Positions 1 through 9,312 of a stretch of DNA of 64,000 bases are shown piece by piece (within the stretch, counting starts at the first letter, position 1; the number at the start of each line of letters is the position of its first letter). The stretch is taken from positions 1 to 64,000 of the forward strand of contig JAISQW010000001.1 of assembly GCA_031273925.1 (NCBI GenBank), written 5' to 3'. Under the pieces are notes generated by a model. That model saw nothing but the letters and a program-made list of their open reading frames with translations. It was not told the origin of the DNA and made no database searches. Source of the stretch: Endomicrobium sp. (lineage in GTDB: Bacteria; Elusimicrobiota; Endomicrobiia; Endomicrobiales; Endomicrobiaceae). A program made the position numbers and the translations under genes.

Positions 1-102
1 GAATTAATAATGCCGATAGCTATGGAGGAGCAATTAAGATTTGCGATTAGAGAAGGTAGCAGAACTGTTGGTTCAGGAATTGTAACTGAAATTTTAGATT
101 AA
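1..102 (+). CDS. tuf: Elongation factor Tu, C-terminal fragment (truncated by window start)
   Basis: Frame 1 translates to [33 protein letters not shown], the conserved EF-Tu C-terminus; followed by rpmG, tRNA-Trp, secE, nusG as in many bacteria. Confidence 0.95.
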   Translation, partial: ELIMPIAMEEQLRFAIREGSRTVGSGIVTEILD

Positions 103-140
103 TTAAGAAATATTTTATAAATACTTGGAGATCTAAAAAA

Positions 141-293
141 ATGGTAAATAGAATTATTGTGTCTATGATGTGTAGTGTATGTAAAAATAAAAACTATTTT
201 TTTAGTACAAGCAAAAAGTATGAAAAAAAACTTTTACTAAAAAAGTTTTGTAAAAATTGTTCTAAACATACTAATCATGAACAAAAGAAATAA
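141..293 (+). CDS. rpmG: 50S ribosomal protein L33
   Basis: 50-aa ORF MVNRIIVSMMCSVCKNKNYFFSTSKKYEKKLLLKKFCKNCSKHTNHEQKK with two CxxC pairs; location between tuf and secE. Not in the supplied ORF track (too short). Confidence 0.88.
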   Translation: MVNRIIVSMMCSVCKNKNYFFSTSKKYEKKLLLKKFCKNCSKHTNHEQKK

Positions 294-321
294 TTTATCA
301 TATTAATATTATTATAAGAAA

Positions 322-392
322 AGGGGCATAAGCTAATGGTAAACTATTGGTCTCCAAAACTAATTTTGAGGGTTCAAATCCTTCTGCCCCTG
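322..392 (+). tRNA. tRNA-Trp (CCA)
   Basis: Acceptor AGGGGCA/TGCCCCT, T-arm gagggttcaaatccttc, anticodon loop ctCCAaa; sits directly upstream of secE. Confidence 0.9.
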
Positions 393-444
393 TTTATAGT
401 GGTGTCATGTTTTATACTTTTTTTATTAGGAAGATTAAATTAAA

Positions 445-633
445 GTGAAGTTAATTAAAACTGTTTTACGGTTTATTAAAGATGTATATTATGAACTTAA
501 AAAAGTTGTATGGCTTGATAGTAAAAAGATTATTGGAATTACTTTTGCCGTAATTATGTTTGTTATTGTTATGTCTGTTTTTGTAAGTTTGATAGATTTA
601 TTTTTAGGTAAATCAATAAGTGTTATATTATAA
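445..633 (+). CDS. secE: Preprotein translocase subunit SecE
   Basis: 62-aa single-TM protein with YYELKKVVWLDSKK motif, GTG start, immediately before nusG. Confidence 0.92.
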   Translation: MKLIKTVLRFIKDVYYELKKVVWLDSKKIIGITFAVIMFVIVMSVFVSLIDLFLGKSISVIL

Positions 634-663
634 AGCTGAAGTAAATAAATTGAGGTAAATAAA

Positions 664-1194
664 ATGTCAAATCGTTGGTATATTGTTCATACTTATTCAG
701 GACATGAGGATAGAGTTAAAAAAAAACTTGAGATGACTGTTACGAATTTGAATATGAATGATGTTATTTCTCAAATACTTATTCCAACAGAAAAAATACT
801 TGAAATAAGACAAAATCAAAAAAAAATAAAAAAACGGAAATTTTATCCAGGGTACATCTTTATTGAAATGGCAATGAATAATATGACGTACTGGATTATA
901 AGAAACACAGTAGGTGTTACAGGTTTTTTAGGAGGAGTAAAACCTGTTCCTGTATCACAAAATGAAGTAGTAAATCTTTTAAATATTATTGCTGGACATA
1001 ACAAATCGAAACCAAAACCGGAGGTATTATTTGAAAAGGATGAAAATGTTCGTATTGTAGAAGGCCCATTTAAACATTTTATTGGAGCAGTAGAGGAAAT
1101 TAATCATGAAAAAGGTAAGCTTAGAGTTATGGTAACCATATTTGGTAGGCCAACTCCAGTTGAACTTGATTTTTTGCAAGTTGAAAAAATATAA
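664..1194 (+). CDS. nusG: Transcription termination/antitermination protein NusG
   Basis: RWYIVHTYSGHEDRVKKKLE N-terminus and KOW region (GPFKHFIGAVEEINHEKGKLRVMVTIFGRPTPVELDFLQV). Confidence 0.97.
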   Translation: MSNRWYIVHTYSGHEDRVKKKLEMTVTNLNMNDVISQILIPTEKILEIRQNQKKIKKRKFYPGYIFIEMAMNNMTYWIIRNTVGVTGFLGGVKPVPVSQNEVVNLLNIIAGHNKSKPKPEVLFEKDENVRIVEGPFKHFIGAVEEINHEKGKLRVMVTIFGRPTPVELDFLQVEKI

Positions 1195-1235
1195 AAGGAT
1201 AATTATCAAATCAAAATTGGAGAATAATACATACA

Positions 1236-1676
1236 ATGGTATCAAAAAAAATAAAAGCAATTGTTAAATTACAAATTTTAAGTAATGAAGCAAGTCCGGT
1301 TCCACCAGTAGGTCCAGCTTTAGGACAACATGGTATAAATATTATGACTTTTTGCAAACAGTTTAATGAAAAAACAAAGACTATGGAAAAAGGTATGATT
1401 ATACCTGTTATTATAAACATATTTGAAGATAAATCATTTACTTTTATATTAAAAATGCCTCCTGTTTCTGCTTTAATAAAGAAAGCTGTTGGTATTGTAA
1501 AAGCATCAGGTACACCAAACAGATATAAGATTGGTAAAATCACAAAATTGCAAGTAGAAGAAATAGCAAAAAAGAAAATGGCAGATTTAAATGTCAATGG
1601 AAATATTGAAGCTGCAAAATTTATGGTTGAGGGAACAGCTAAAAGTATGGGGATTGATATAGTGGAAAATGAATAA
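1236..1676 (+). CDS. rplK: 50S ribosomal protein L11
   Basis: LQILSNEASPVPPVGPALGQHGINIMTFCKQFNEKT is the L11 signature. Confidence 0.97.
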   Translation: MVSKKIKAIVKLQILSNEASPVPPVGPALGQHGINIMTFCKQFNEKTKTMEKGMIIPVIINIFEDKSFTFILKMPPVSALIKKAVGIVKASGTPNRYKIGKITKLQVEEIAKKKMADLNVNGNIEAAKFMVEGTAKSMGIDIVENE

Positions 1677-1782
1677 TTAAAAATACATTTTAATCATTCA
1701 TTTAAGATAATAGTATAAAAAAATATTGTAAATGTTGTATCATATTGTGTTGTGTTTATGTGTAAAGAAAGGAGTGATAAAA

Positions 1783-2469
1783 GTGTCTAAGAGAATAGAA
1801 AAGATATCGAAATTTGTTGATAAAAAAAGAAAATATAATATAACTGAAGCAATTAATATTATAAAAAATACTGCAATAGCTAAATTTGATGAAACGATTG
1901 AACTTCATGTTAAACTTGGTATTAATGTAAAAGATGGCGACCAAATAATTAGAGGAACAATAATTTTACCATATGGTACAGGAAGAATTAAAAAGATTGC
2001 AGTTTTAGCGTTTGGTGAAAAACAAAAGGAAGCTGAATTAGCTGGTGCCGATGTTGTTGGATATAGTGATTTAATTAATGATATATCAAACAGTAAACTT
2101 AATTTTGATATTTTAATAGCAACACCAGATACAATTAAAGATTTAAAAAATGTTGCAAAGATACTTGGCCCAAGAAATCTTATGCCAAATTTTAAATCTG
2201 ATACAATAACATCTGACATATTTAATTCAGTTTCTGAATTTAAAAAGGGAAAAATTGAATATAAAAGCGATTCTTTTGGTATTATTCATATTCCAGTTGG
2301 TAAAGCATCTTTTGAGTGTGATAAGATTATAAGCAATATAAAATTCTTTCTTAAAACTATTGAAAATAAAAAACCTCCGAAGTTGAACGATCAATACATA
2401 AAAAATATTGCTATTTCATCAAGTATGGGAGTTGGTGTATTTATTGAAAATAAAAAACATACTATATAA
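1783..2469 (+). CDS. rplA: 50S ribosomal protein L1
   Basis: L1 family (KRYNITEAINIIK..., VGYSDLINDI..., GPRNLMPNFKSDTITSD). GTG start at 1783 preceded by aaaggag; the track ORF from 1732 is likely N-terminally over-extended. Confidence 0.95.
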   Translation: MSKRIEKISKFVDKKRKYNITEAINIIKNTAIAKFDETIELHVKLGINVKDGDQIIRGTIILPYGTGRIKKIAVLAFGEKQKEAELAGADVVGYSDLINDISNSKLNFDILIATPDTIKDLKNVAKILGPRNLMPNFKSDTITSDIFNSVSEFKKGKIEYKSDSFGIIHIPVGKASFECDKIISNIKFFLKTIENKKPPKLNDQYIKNIAISSSMGVGVFIENKKHTI

Positions 2470-2508
2470 TGTCGTTTTTGTTCTTGTAATAATTTAATTA
2501 CATTTATT

Positions 2509-2538
2509 TTATGGACGACTTAGCATAGTCGTCCATAA
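2509..2538 (+). terminator. Stem-loop downstream of rplA (TTATGGACGACT-tagcat-AGTCGTCCATAA)
   Basis: Perfect 12-bp stem, 6-nt loop, between rplA stop and rimP start; T-rich but interrupted tail (cttttatatt), so terminator or processing/attenuation element. Confidence 0.6.
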
Positions 2539-2567
2539 CTTTTATATTATAGGCACGAGTTTATAAA

Positions 2568-3032
2568 ATGAAAAAGTTGCAAAAAATAAAAGAAATACTT
2601 GAAATTGCAGCAAAAGAAGAAAAAATAGAAATAATTGATGTTGAATGTGTTAATGAAAATAAAAATAAAATTTTAAAAGTTTTTATAGATAAACATGTTC
2701 CAATAACAATAAAAGATTGTGAAAAAATGAGTTATATTTTTAATAAAATTTTAGATAAGAATGATATACTTAACTATCATTATATACTTGAAGTTTCTTC
2801 ACCTGGATGTAATAGAGTTTTAAAAAAAAAGGAACATTTTATGAAATGTATAGGATCCAATGTGAGAATTAATGTTATTGAAGCAATTAATAATCAAAAA
2901 CGGTTCTTTGGAAAACTTCTTTATCTTAAAAATGATTTTTTAATAATAAATGATGTAAATAACGGTATAATAAAAATAGAATTTTTAAATGTAAAAAAAG
3001 CGAATGTGGAGGATATAAATAATGGTTTGTAA
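2568..3032 (+). CDS. rimP: Ribosome maturation factor RimP
   Basis: IIDVECVNENKNKILKVFIDK... LEVSSPGCNRVLKK matches RimP; directly upstream of nusA. Confidence 0.93.
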   Translation: MKKLQKIKEILEIAAKEEKIEIIDVECVNENKNKILKVFIDKHVPITIKDCEKMSYIFNKILDKNDILNYHYILEVSSPGCNRVLKKKEHFMKCIGSNVRINVIEAINNQKRFFGKLLYLKNDFLIINDVNNGIIKIEFLNVKKANVEDINNGL

Positions 3033-4272
3033 CGATGAATTTTCAATGATTTTAACACAAATAGAAAAAGATAAAAACATCAAAAAACAAGATATTTTAA
3101 CTGTAATTAAAAATGCACTTATATCAGCATATAAAAAACATGTAGGTAAAAATGTTAATGTTGAGGCTGGAATTAATCCTAAAAATGGAGAAATGGTTGC
3201 GAAAGTGATAAAAGTTGTTGTTAAAAAGGTAAATAATCCTCTTTTAGAAATTTGCTTACAAGATGCAAACAAATTTGATCAAAATTTAAATATCGGTAGT
3301 GAGATAAAAATACCTTTAAACATTCAAGATTTTTCACGTATTGCTTCACAAACTGCTAAACAAATTATAGTACAAAAAATTAAAGAATCTGAACGAGTTG
3401 CATTGCTCAATGAGATGAAAGAAAAGGTTGGACAAATTGTTGATGGTTTTATACATCGCATATCAAATAAAGCTTATATAGTTGATCTTGGTAAAACTGA
3501 AGCCATTCTTCCTATTAGTGAGCAAATTTTTAGAGAAAAATTTACTATTGGACAACATATAAAAGCTATAATTGTAAAAGTTGATGAAAATACAAGAAAT
3601 TCATTTGTTGTTTTATCAAGGTCAAGACCAGAATTTGTAAAAAGACTTTTTGAATCCGAGGTTCCTGAAATTTATGAAAAGATTGTAGAGATAGCAAATA
3701 TAGTAAGATTCCCTGGTATAAGAACAAAAATAGCAGTATTGTCACATAATCCTAAAGTTGATCCTGTTGGTGCGTGTGTTGGTGTAAGGGGAGCGAGAGT
3801 TAAGCCAATTATTGATGAGTTAAAAGGTGAAAAGATTGATTTGATATCTTACTCTATTGATGCAGTAAAATATATATCAGGGGCATTATCACCAGTAAAA
3901 GTTATTTCTGTAAATATAATATCTCAAAAGGAGAATAAAGCAGAAGTATTAGTAAGTGATGACAAGCTATCTTTGGCTATTGGTAGAAATGGTCATAATG
4001 TAAGACTAGCTGCAAAACTTACTGGTTGGCACATAGATGTAAAATCAGAATTACAAAAAAAAGTTGATAACAATGTACAGATTTCACAAGAAATTGAGAT
4101 TTATAAGAAACTTGATAAACTTAGCAAAAAAACTATAAAAAAACTTATTGATGCTGGGTTTAGAGATATAGAAAAAATAAATAATTTAAAAATTGATGAT
4201 CTTATTGCTTTACCTGGTATAGGACAAAAAACAGCTAAAAAAATTGTTGAATTAATAAATATTAAACAATAA
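3022..4272 (+). CDS. nusA: Transcription termination/antitermination protein NusA
   Basis: S1/KH organisation, DPVGACVGVRGARVKPIIDELKGEKIDLI and LSLAIGRNGHNVRLAAKLTGW motifs. Confidence 0.97.
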   Translation: MVCNDEFSMILTQIEKDKNIKKQDILTVIKNALISAYKKHVGKNVNVEAGINPKNGEMVAKVIKVVVKKVNNPLLEICLQDANKFDQNLNIGSEIKIPLNIQDFSRIASQTAKQIIVQKIKESERVALLNEMKEKVGQIVDGFIHRISNKAYIVDLGKTEAILPISEQIFREKFTIGQHIKAIIVKVDENTRNSFVVLSRSRPEFVKRLFESEVPEIYEKIVEIANIVRFPGIRTKIAVLSHNPKVDPVGACVGVRGARVKPIIDELKGEKIDLISYSIDAVKYISGALSPVKVISVNIISQKENKAEVLVSDDKLSLAIGRNGHNVRLAAKLTGWHIDVKSELQKKVDNNVQISQEIEIYKKLDKLSKKTIKKLIDAGFRDIEKINNLKIDDLIALPGIGQKTAKKIVELINIKQ

Positions 4273-4330
4273 TTTTGATTTTATATGTATGCGTAAAATA
4301 TGTCAATAAATAATAAGTAGGAGTATTTTT

Positions 4331-6364
4331 ATGTTAAAAAAACAAAATAATGAAAATAAAATAGTAAAAAAAAAGGTTTTAAAGTCTTTCAAAAAAAAAA
4401 CAAATAAATCACAATCAATTAATCTAGTAGATACTAAAAAATCTCCTAAGTTAAAATTACAAGAACAATCTTTTAAAATAAAAAAAACAAAAAAAACATC
4501 ACTTATTAAAAAAAATCAAAATAATTTAGTAAAACGTAAAAAACAACTGAATACAAAACATAAATGTAAAATTAAACAACCTCTAAAATTTAATATTGAG
4601 AAAAGTAAAAACAAATATATAGTTTTGGTAAATAATGAATTGATAACAATAACAGAACTAGCAAAAAAAATGAATTTAAAAGAGAGAAGCGTTCTCAAAA
4701 AATTTATTTTAATAAGTAATAGTGTTACTGCTACTGTAGATCAAAAACTTGATATAGATACAGCTATTATTTTGGCGAGTGAATTTAATTATAATGTTAA
4801 AAAAGAATCAGTTAAAAAAATAACCACTTTTACAAAACAAAATATTCCTGAACTAAAACAAAGATTTCCAATAGTTACTATAATGGGTCATGTAGATCAT
4901 GGGAAAACATCACTTTTAGATTCTATAAGAAATAGTAATATAGCTAATTATGAGCATGGTGGAATAACACAGCATATAGGAGCATACAGAGTTAAAAATA
5001 ATAAAACTGGGCAATATATTTTATTTTTAGACACTCCTGGACATGAAGCTTTTACAGCAATGCGTTGTAGAGGAACTCAAATTACTGATATAGTAGTACT
5101 TGTAATTTCTGCAGTTGATAATGTAATGCCTCAAACTGTTGAAGCTATAAATCATGCAAATGCTGCAAATGTTCCTATTATTGTTGCAATAAATAAAATA
5201 GATTTACCATCAGCTGATCCAGAAAAAATAAAAAAAGAATTAACTAATTATAATCTTGTTTCTGAAGAATGGGGTGGTGATACTATAATGGTTAATGTTT
5301 CAGCAAAGGAAAAAATTAATATTGATTTATTACTTGAAATGATTTTACTTAAATCTGAAATGATGGAACTTAAGACTGATCCAAATAAAAATGCGGAAGG
5401 TATAGTAATAGAAGCAAGTCTTGATCAACGTAAAGGTCCTCTTGCAATGCTTTTGGTCCAAAATGGAACTTTAAAAGTTGGCGATAATTTACTTGTAGGG
5501 ACAACATATGGAAAAGTAAGAGCTATAACTGATGAATATGGCACAAGGATTAACATGGCTATGTCAGGTATACCAATTTGGATTTTGGGAATTAATGAAC
5601 CACCACAAGCTGGTGATAAATTTATTGTTGTTAAATATGAATCTGAAGCTAGAAAAATTGCTAAAATTAGAAAGGAAAAAACCAAAAAAAAATCACAAGA
5701 ATCTAATAATCATTTATCTCTTGTAAATATTGCTACAAAAAAAACAAAAACATTAAAAATAATACTAAAAGCTGATGTCCAAGGTTCTATAGGTGCTATA
5801 ACAGATGTTTTAGAGAAGCTTTCAACATCTGAAATAAGTTTAAAAATAATACATAAAGGCGCTGGTATAATTACGGAATCCGATGTTGCTTTAGCAGTTG
5901 CTTCAGATGCTTTAATAATAGGATTTAATTTACGTCCTGATAGCAATGTTGAAAAATTTGCAGAAAGTGAAAAAGTAAATATAAATACTTATAGAGTTAT
6001 TTATAATTTAATTGATGATGTTAAAGCTGCTATGGAAGGATTACTTACCCCTTATATAAAAGAAGAAATAATTGGTAAAGCAATTGTAAAACAAATATTT
6101 AAGTTTCCAGATCATAAAATTATTTTTGGTTGTTATGTTATAGATGGAAAAATTCAAAAGAATGCCAATACGAGATTACTAAGAGACAATATAATTATTT
6201 TTGAAGGCAATATTTTATCATTAAAAATACATAAAAATGATGTTAAAGAAATTGAAAAAGGTTATGAATTTGGAATTGGCTTAGAAAAATTTATAGATGT
6301 GAAAATTGGAGATATAATTGAAAATTATACTACAAATAAAATTATTAGAAAGTTATCATCATAA
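4331..6364 (+). CDS. infB: Translation initiation factor IF-2
   Basis: GTPase motifs GHVDHGKTSLLD, DTPGHEAFTAMR, NKIDLP; lysine-rich N-terminus; after nusA. Confidence 0.98.
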   Translation: MLKKQNNENKIVKKKVLKSFKKKTNKSQSINLVDTKKSPKLKLQEQSFKIKKTKKTSLIKKNQNNLVKRKKQLNTKHKCKIKQPLKFNIEKSKNKYIVLVNNELITITELAKKMNLKERSVLKKFILISNSVTATVDQKLDIDTAIILASEFNYNVKKESVKKITTFTKQNIPELKQRFPIVTIMGHVDHGKTSLLDSIRNSNIANYEHGGITQHIGAYRVKNNKTGQYILFLDTPGHEAFTAMRCRGTQITDIVVLVISAVDNVMPQTVEAINHANAANVPIIVAINKIDLPSADPEKIKKELTNYNLVSEEWGGDTIMVNVSAKEKINIDLLLEMILLKSEMMELKTDPNKNAEGIVIEASLDQRKGPLAMLLVQNGTLKVGDNLLVGTTYGKVRAITDEYGTRINMAMSGIPIWILGINEPPQAGDKFIVVKYESEARKIAKIRKEKTKKKSQESNNHLSLVNIATKKTKTLKIILKADVQGSIGAITDVLEKLSTSEISLKIIHKGAGIITESDVALAVASDALIIGFNLRPDSNVEKFAESEKVNINTYRVIYNLIDDVKAAMEGLLTPYIKEEIIGKAIVKQIFKFPDHKIIFGCYVIDGKIQKNANTRLLRDNIIIFEGNILSLKIHKNDVKEIEKGYEFGIGLEKFIDVKIGDIIENYTTNKIIRKLSS

Positions 6365-6384
6365 ATAATTAAGGATTAATAAAT

Positions 6385-6738
6385 ATGAAGTTATCATATA
6401 AAAGATCAATTAGAATTGGAGAACTTATACAACTAACAATATCAAAAATAATTAAGGACATGAAAAGTTTAAATTTATTCTTTGTCACAATTAATTATGT
6501 AAAACTTAGCAATGATTTGTTAAATTGCAAAATTTATTATTCTATTTTTGGTTCAGTAGAAGAAAAAGAAAAAGTTAATAAAATTTTGAAAAAAAATATT
6601 AAAAAAATCAGATATCAAATTTCTTTGCGTTTAAATTTGAGACGTACTCCTGTAATATTTTTTATATATGATAATGTAAATGAAAGTGCAACAAAAGTAT
6701 TTGATATACTGAAACAAATAGAAAACGAAAAAAAATAG
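6385..6738 (+). CDS. rbfA: Ribosome-binding factor A
   Basis: Small basic protein RSIRIGELIQLTISKIIKD...LNLRRTPVIFFIYDN between infB and nrnA-like gene. Confidence 0.9.
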   Translation: MKLSYKRSIRIGELIQLTISKIIKDMKSLNLFFVTINYVKLSNDLLNCKIYYSIFGSVEEKEKVNKILKKNIKKIRYQISLRLNLRRTPVIFFIYDNVNESATKVFDILKQIENEKK

Positions 6739-6760
6739 ATATAATAATGGTTTAAAAAAA

Positions 6761-7780
6761 ATGATGAATAGTAATATATTGAAATTAAAAAAAAATAATT
6801 TTTACGATACAAAAAAAATTTTGAATATTGCAAATATAATAAAACAAGCAAAAACATTTTTTTTATCTGGTCATCTACAACCTGATTGTGATAGTGTTGG
6901 CTCTGCGTTGGCATTAGCTTCTGTTTTAAATCGTATAAACAAAAAAGCTGTTATATATTCTTATGATAGAATTCCAGAATTCTTAAAATTTCTTGATGGT
7001 GTAGATGAAATAAAAATGCTTAAAAGAAAAACTAATAAATTTGATTGTGCAATAATTTTAGAAGCATCTAATTTTTTTAGAATAGGAAACAAAGTTTCAA
7101 AAAGTCAATTTAAAAAAATTATTAATATAGATCATCATTTAACATTTTCAAACTTTGGGACAGTTAATTATGTTGTTCCATCTTCTTCGTCAACAGCTGA
7201 ACTTGTATTAAACATATTGGAATATATGAAAATTAAACTTACAAAAAATGAGGCAGAATGTCTTTATACTGGTATATTAACTGATACAGGTTGTTTTCAA
7301 CAAATAAATACTAATATAAATTCTCATATTGCATCAATAAAATTAATGAAATATGGTGTAAATATAAATAAGATTTATAAAAAAATTCATGAGAATAATT
7401 CTGTTAATGGATTAAAATTAAAAGGTTTAGCTTTATGTAGTATAAAAACAGTTTTTAATAATCGTGTTGCTTATATCGTTTTAACTAAAAAGATGTTTAA
7501 AAAAAGTCACGCAAAATATGATGATTGTAAAAATATAGTAAATTACATATTGACAATAAAAAGTGTAAAAGTTGGATGTGTTTTTAGAGAGATTGATAAA
7601 AATATTACAAAAATAAGTTTACGTTCCATAAAAAATTTTAATTTATTAGATATTGTTAATCAATTTGGTGGGGGAGGGCATAAAAATGCTGCTGGATGTA
7701 TAATAAATAATAATATGGAAACTTCAATAAAAATAATAGTTAATGTTTTAAAAAATAAAATTTATGATAAAGAATTATAG
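6761..7780 (+). CDS. nrnA: DHH/DHHA1 family phosphoesterase (NrnA-like bifunctional oligoribonuclease/PAP phosphatase)
   Basis: GHLQPDCDSVGSALAL, NIDHHLTF, GGGGHKNAAGC motifs. Confidence 0.9.
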   Translation: MMNSNILKLKKNNFYDTKKILNIANIIKQAKTFFLSGHLQPDCDSVGSALALASVLNRINKKAVIYSYDRIPEFLKFLDGVDEIKMLKRKTNKFDCAIILEASNFFRIGNKVSKSQFKKIINIDHHLTFSNFGTVNYVVPSSSSTAELVLNILEYMKIKLTKNEAECLYTGILTDTGCFQQINTNINSHIASIKLMKYGVNINKIYKKIHENNSVNGLKLKGLALCSIKTVFNNRVAYIVLTKKMFKKSHAKYDDCKNIVNYILTIKSVKVGCVFREIDKNITKISLRSIKNFNLLDIVNQFGGGGHKNAAGCIINNNMETSIKIIVNVLKNKIYDKEL

Positions 7781-8477
7781 CAATATCTCTGGATTGTTGC
7801 TTTTAGATAAACCGTATGGTATCACATCCTTTGATGTTGTTTGTGAAGTTAAAAAAAATCTTAATGTAAAAAAAGTTGGCCATTGTGGTACACTAGACCC
7901 TATTGCAACAGGACTTTTGATTATTTTGATTGGTAATGCTACAAAGCTACAAAACTATTTTATGAGTAAAGATAAAATTTATAAAAGTTCTTTCCTTATT
8001 GGTGTTGTCACAGATAGTTATGATTTATATGGTAATATTATTTCAAAAAATAGTATAGTAAATATTAATATTGAAAAAATAAAAACTATTATAAAAATGT
8101 TTAAAGGTGAGATTTTTCAGATTCCTCCAATGTATTCAGCTCTAAAATATAAAGGTAAAAAACTTTATGAATTGGCAAGACAAGGAATTGAAATTAAAAG
8201 AAAGCCAAGAAAAATCATAATTAAGAGATTTGATATAGTTTCTTTTTGTAAACCTTTAGTAAATGTAAATATACTTTGTTCAAGTGGTACTTACATTAGA
8301 ACGATAGCTTACGATTTAGGAAATATTTTAGGATGTGGAGCAATAGTTAAAACTTTAAGAAGAGAAAAAATAGGTATTTTTAATGTTAATAATGCATTAA
8401 AAATTGAAGATTTGAATGATATTAATAAAATAACAAAAAATTTAATACCGTACGAAAAATTGATAAAAATGCTTTGA
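7764..8477 (+). CDS. truB: tRNA pseudouridine(55) synthase TruB
   Basis: GLLLLDKPYGITSFD, KVGHCGTLDPIATGLL, SSGTYIRTIAYDLG motifs. Confidence 0.97.
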   Translation: MIKNYSNISGLLLLDKPYGITSFDVVCEVKKNLNVKKVGHCGTLDPIATGLLIILIGNATKLQNYFMSKDKIYKSSFLIGVVTDSYDLYGNIISKNSIVNINIEKIKTIIKMFKGEIFQIPPMYSALKYKGKKLYELARQGIEIKRKPRKIIIKRFDIVSFCKPLVNVNILCSSGTYIRTIAYDLGNILGCGAIVKTLRREKIGIFNVNNALKIEDLNDINKITKNLIPYEKLIKML

Positions 8478-8667
8478 TAATGTTTTAAAAAATTTAATAA
8501 GATTTTTTTAATGAATATAAAATAATAAAAATTTGTAAAGTATACATAATAAATGTCACAAAGTTTTAAATATTTTCTTAATTTTTGTATAGATTTTTGT
8601 TAACGTTGTTTATATTTTATTTATGTGTATGTTATTACAAACGTTTAAAATTGGATAATATTAAAAA

Positions 8668-9012
8668 GTGAATAAGAATTGTATTTTCTGCAAAATAGCT
8701 ATAATTAAAGCCGCGTCTAATAAAATCTATGAGGATGAAAATGTTTTTAGTATTAGAGACATTAATCCACAAGCTCCGGTACATATACTTATTATTCCTA
8801 AAAAACATATAAGCTGGCCAAATGTTAATCCTGAAGATGAATATATTTTTGGTCACATTCAAATTATAGCATTAAAAATGGCAAAGCAATTTTATGAAAT
8901 GAAAAATGGGTTTCGTATAATTGGGAATTGTGGTGTTGATGGTGGACAAACAATTTTTCATATACATTATCACCTTCTTGGTGGTAGATTATTCACTTGG
9001 CCTCCTGGATAA
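8668..9012 (+). CDS. HIT family protein (HINT-like nucleotide hydrolase)
   Basis: NCIFCKIA...PVHILIIPKKHI...IFHIHYHLLGGR: HIT triad; GTG start. Confidence 0.93.
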   Translation: MNKNCIFCKIAIIKAASNKIYEDENVFSIRDINPQAPVHILIIPKKHISWPNVNPEDEYIFGHIQIIALKMAKQFYEMKNGFRIIGNCGVDGGQTIFHIHYHLLGGRLFTWPPG

Positions 9013-9074
9013 AATAATGTAAAATAAGTATTATAACGGTTGTTTGCATTTTTTTTAAAAGGTGGTTATAAAAG

Positions 9075-9287
9075 ATGGTAAACATTAAAATTCGCGAAAA
9101 TGAATCTATTGAAGAAGCTATCAGAAGATTTAAAAGAGAATGTGAAAGAAATGGAGTAATGCAAGAAATAAAAAAACGTGAGTTCTATAAATCTCCAAGT
9201 GTTTTAAAAAAAGAAAGAATTGCAGAGACTAAAAGAAAAATTCGTCGTAAAATGCTTAAAGATAACAGATGGCTTAGAAACAAATAG
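9075..9287 (+). CDS. rpsU: 30S ribosomal protein S21
   Basis: 70-aa basic protein IRENESIEEAIRRFKRECERNGVMQEIKKREFYKSPS. Confidence 0.95.
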   Translation: MVNIKIRENESIEEAIRRFKRECERNGVMQEIKKREFYKSPSVLKKERIAETKRKIRRKMLKDNRWLRNK

Positions 9288-9312
9288 AGTATTAAAAAAG
9301 AGGTATAGGATA

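Noticed and set aside
1732-1782. N-terminal extension of rplA in the ORF track (MLYHIVLCLCVKKGVIK)
   Set aside because: L1 homology begins after the GTG at 1783, which has a good SD (aaaggag).
9220-9312. N-terminal extension of the Nif3-like ORF overlapping rpsU
   Set aside because: Extension is out-of-frame translation of rpsU; ATG at 9313 gives a non-overlapping gene.
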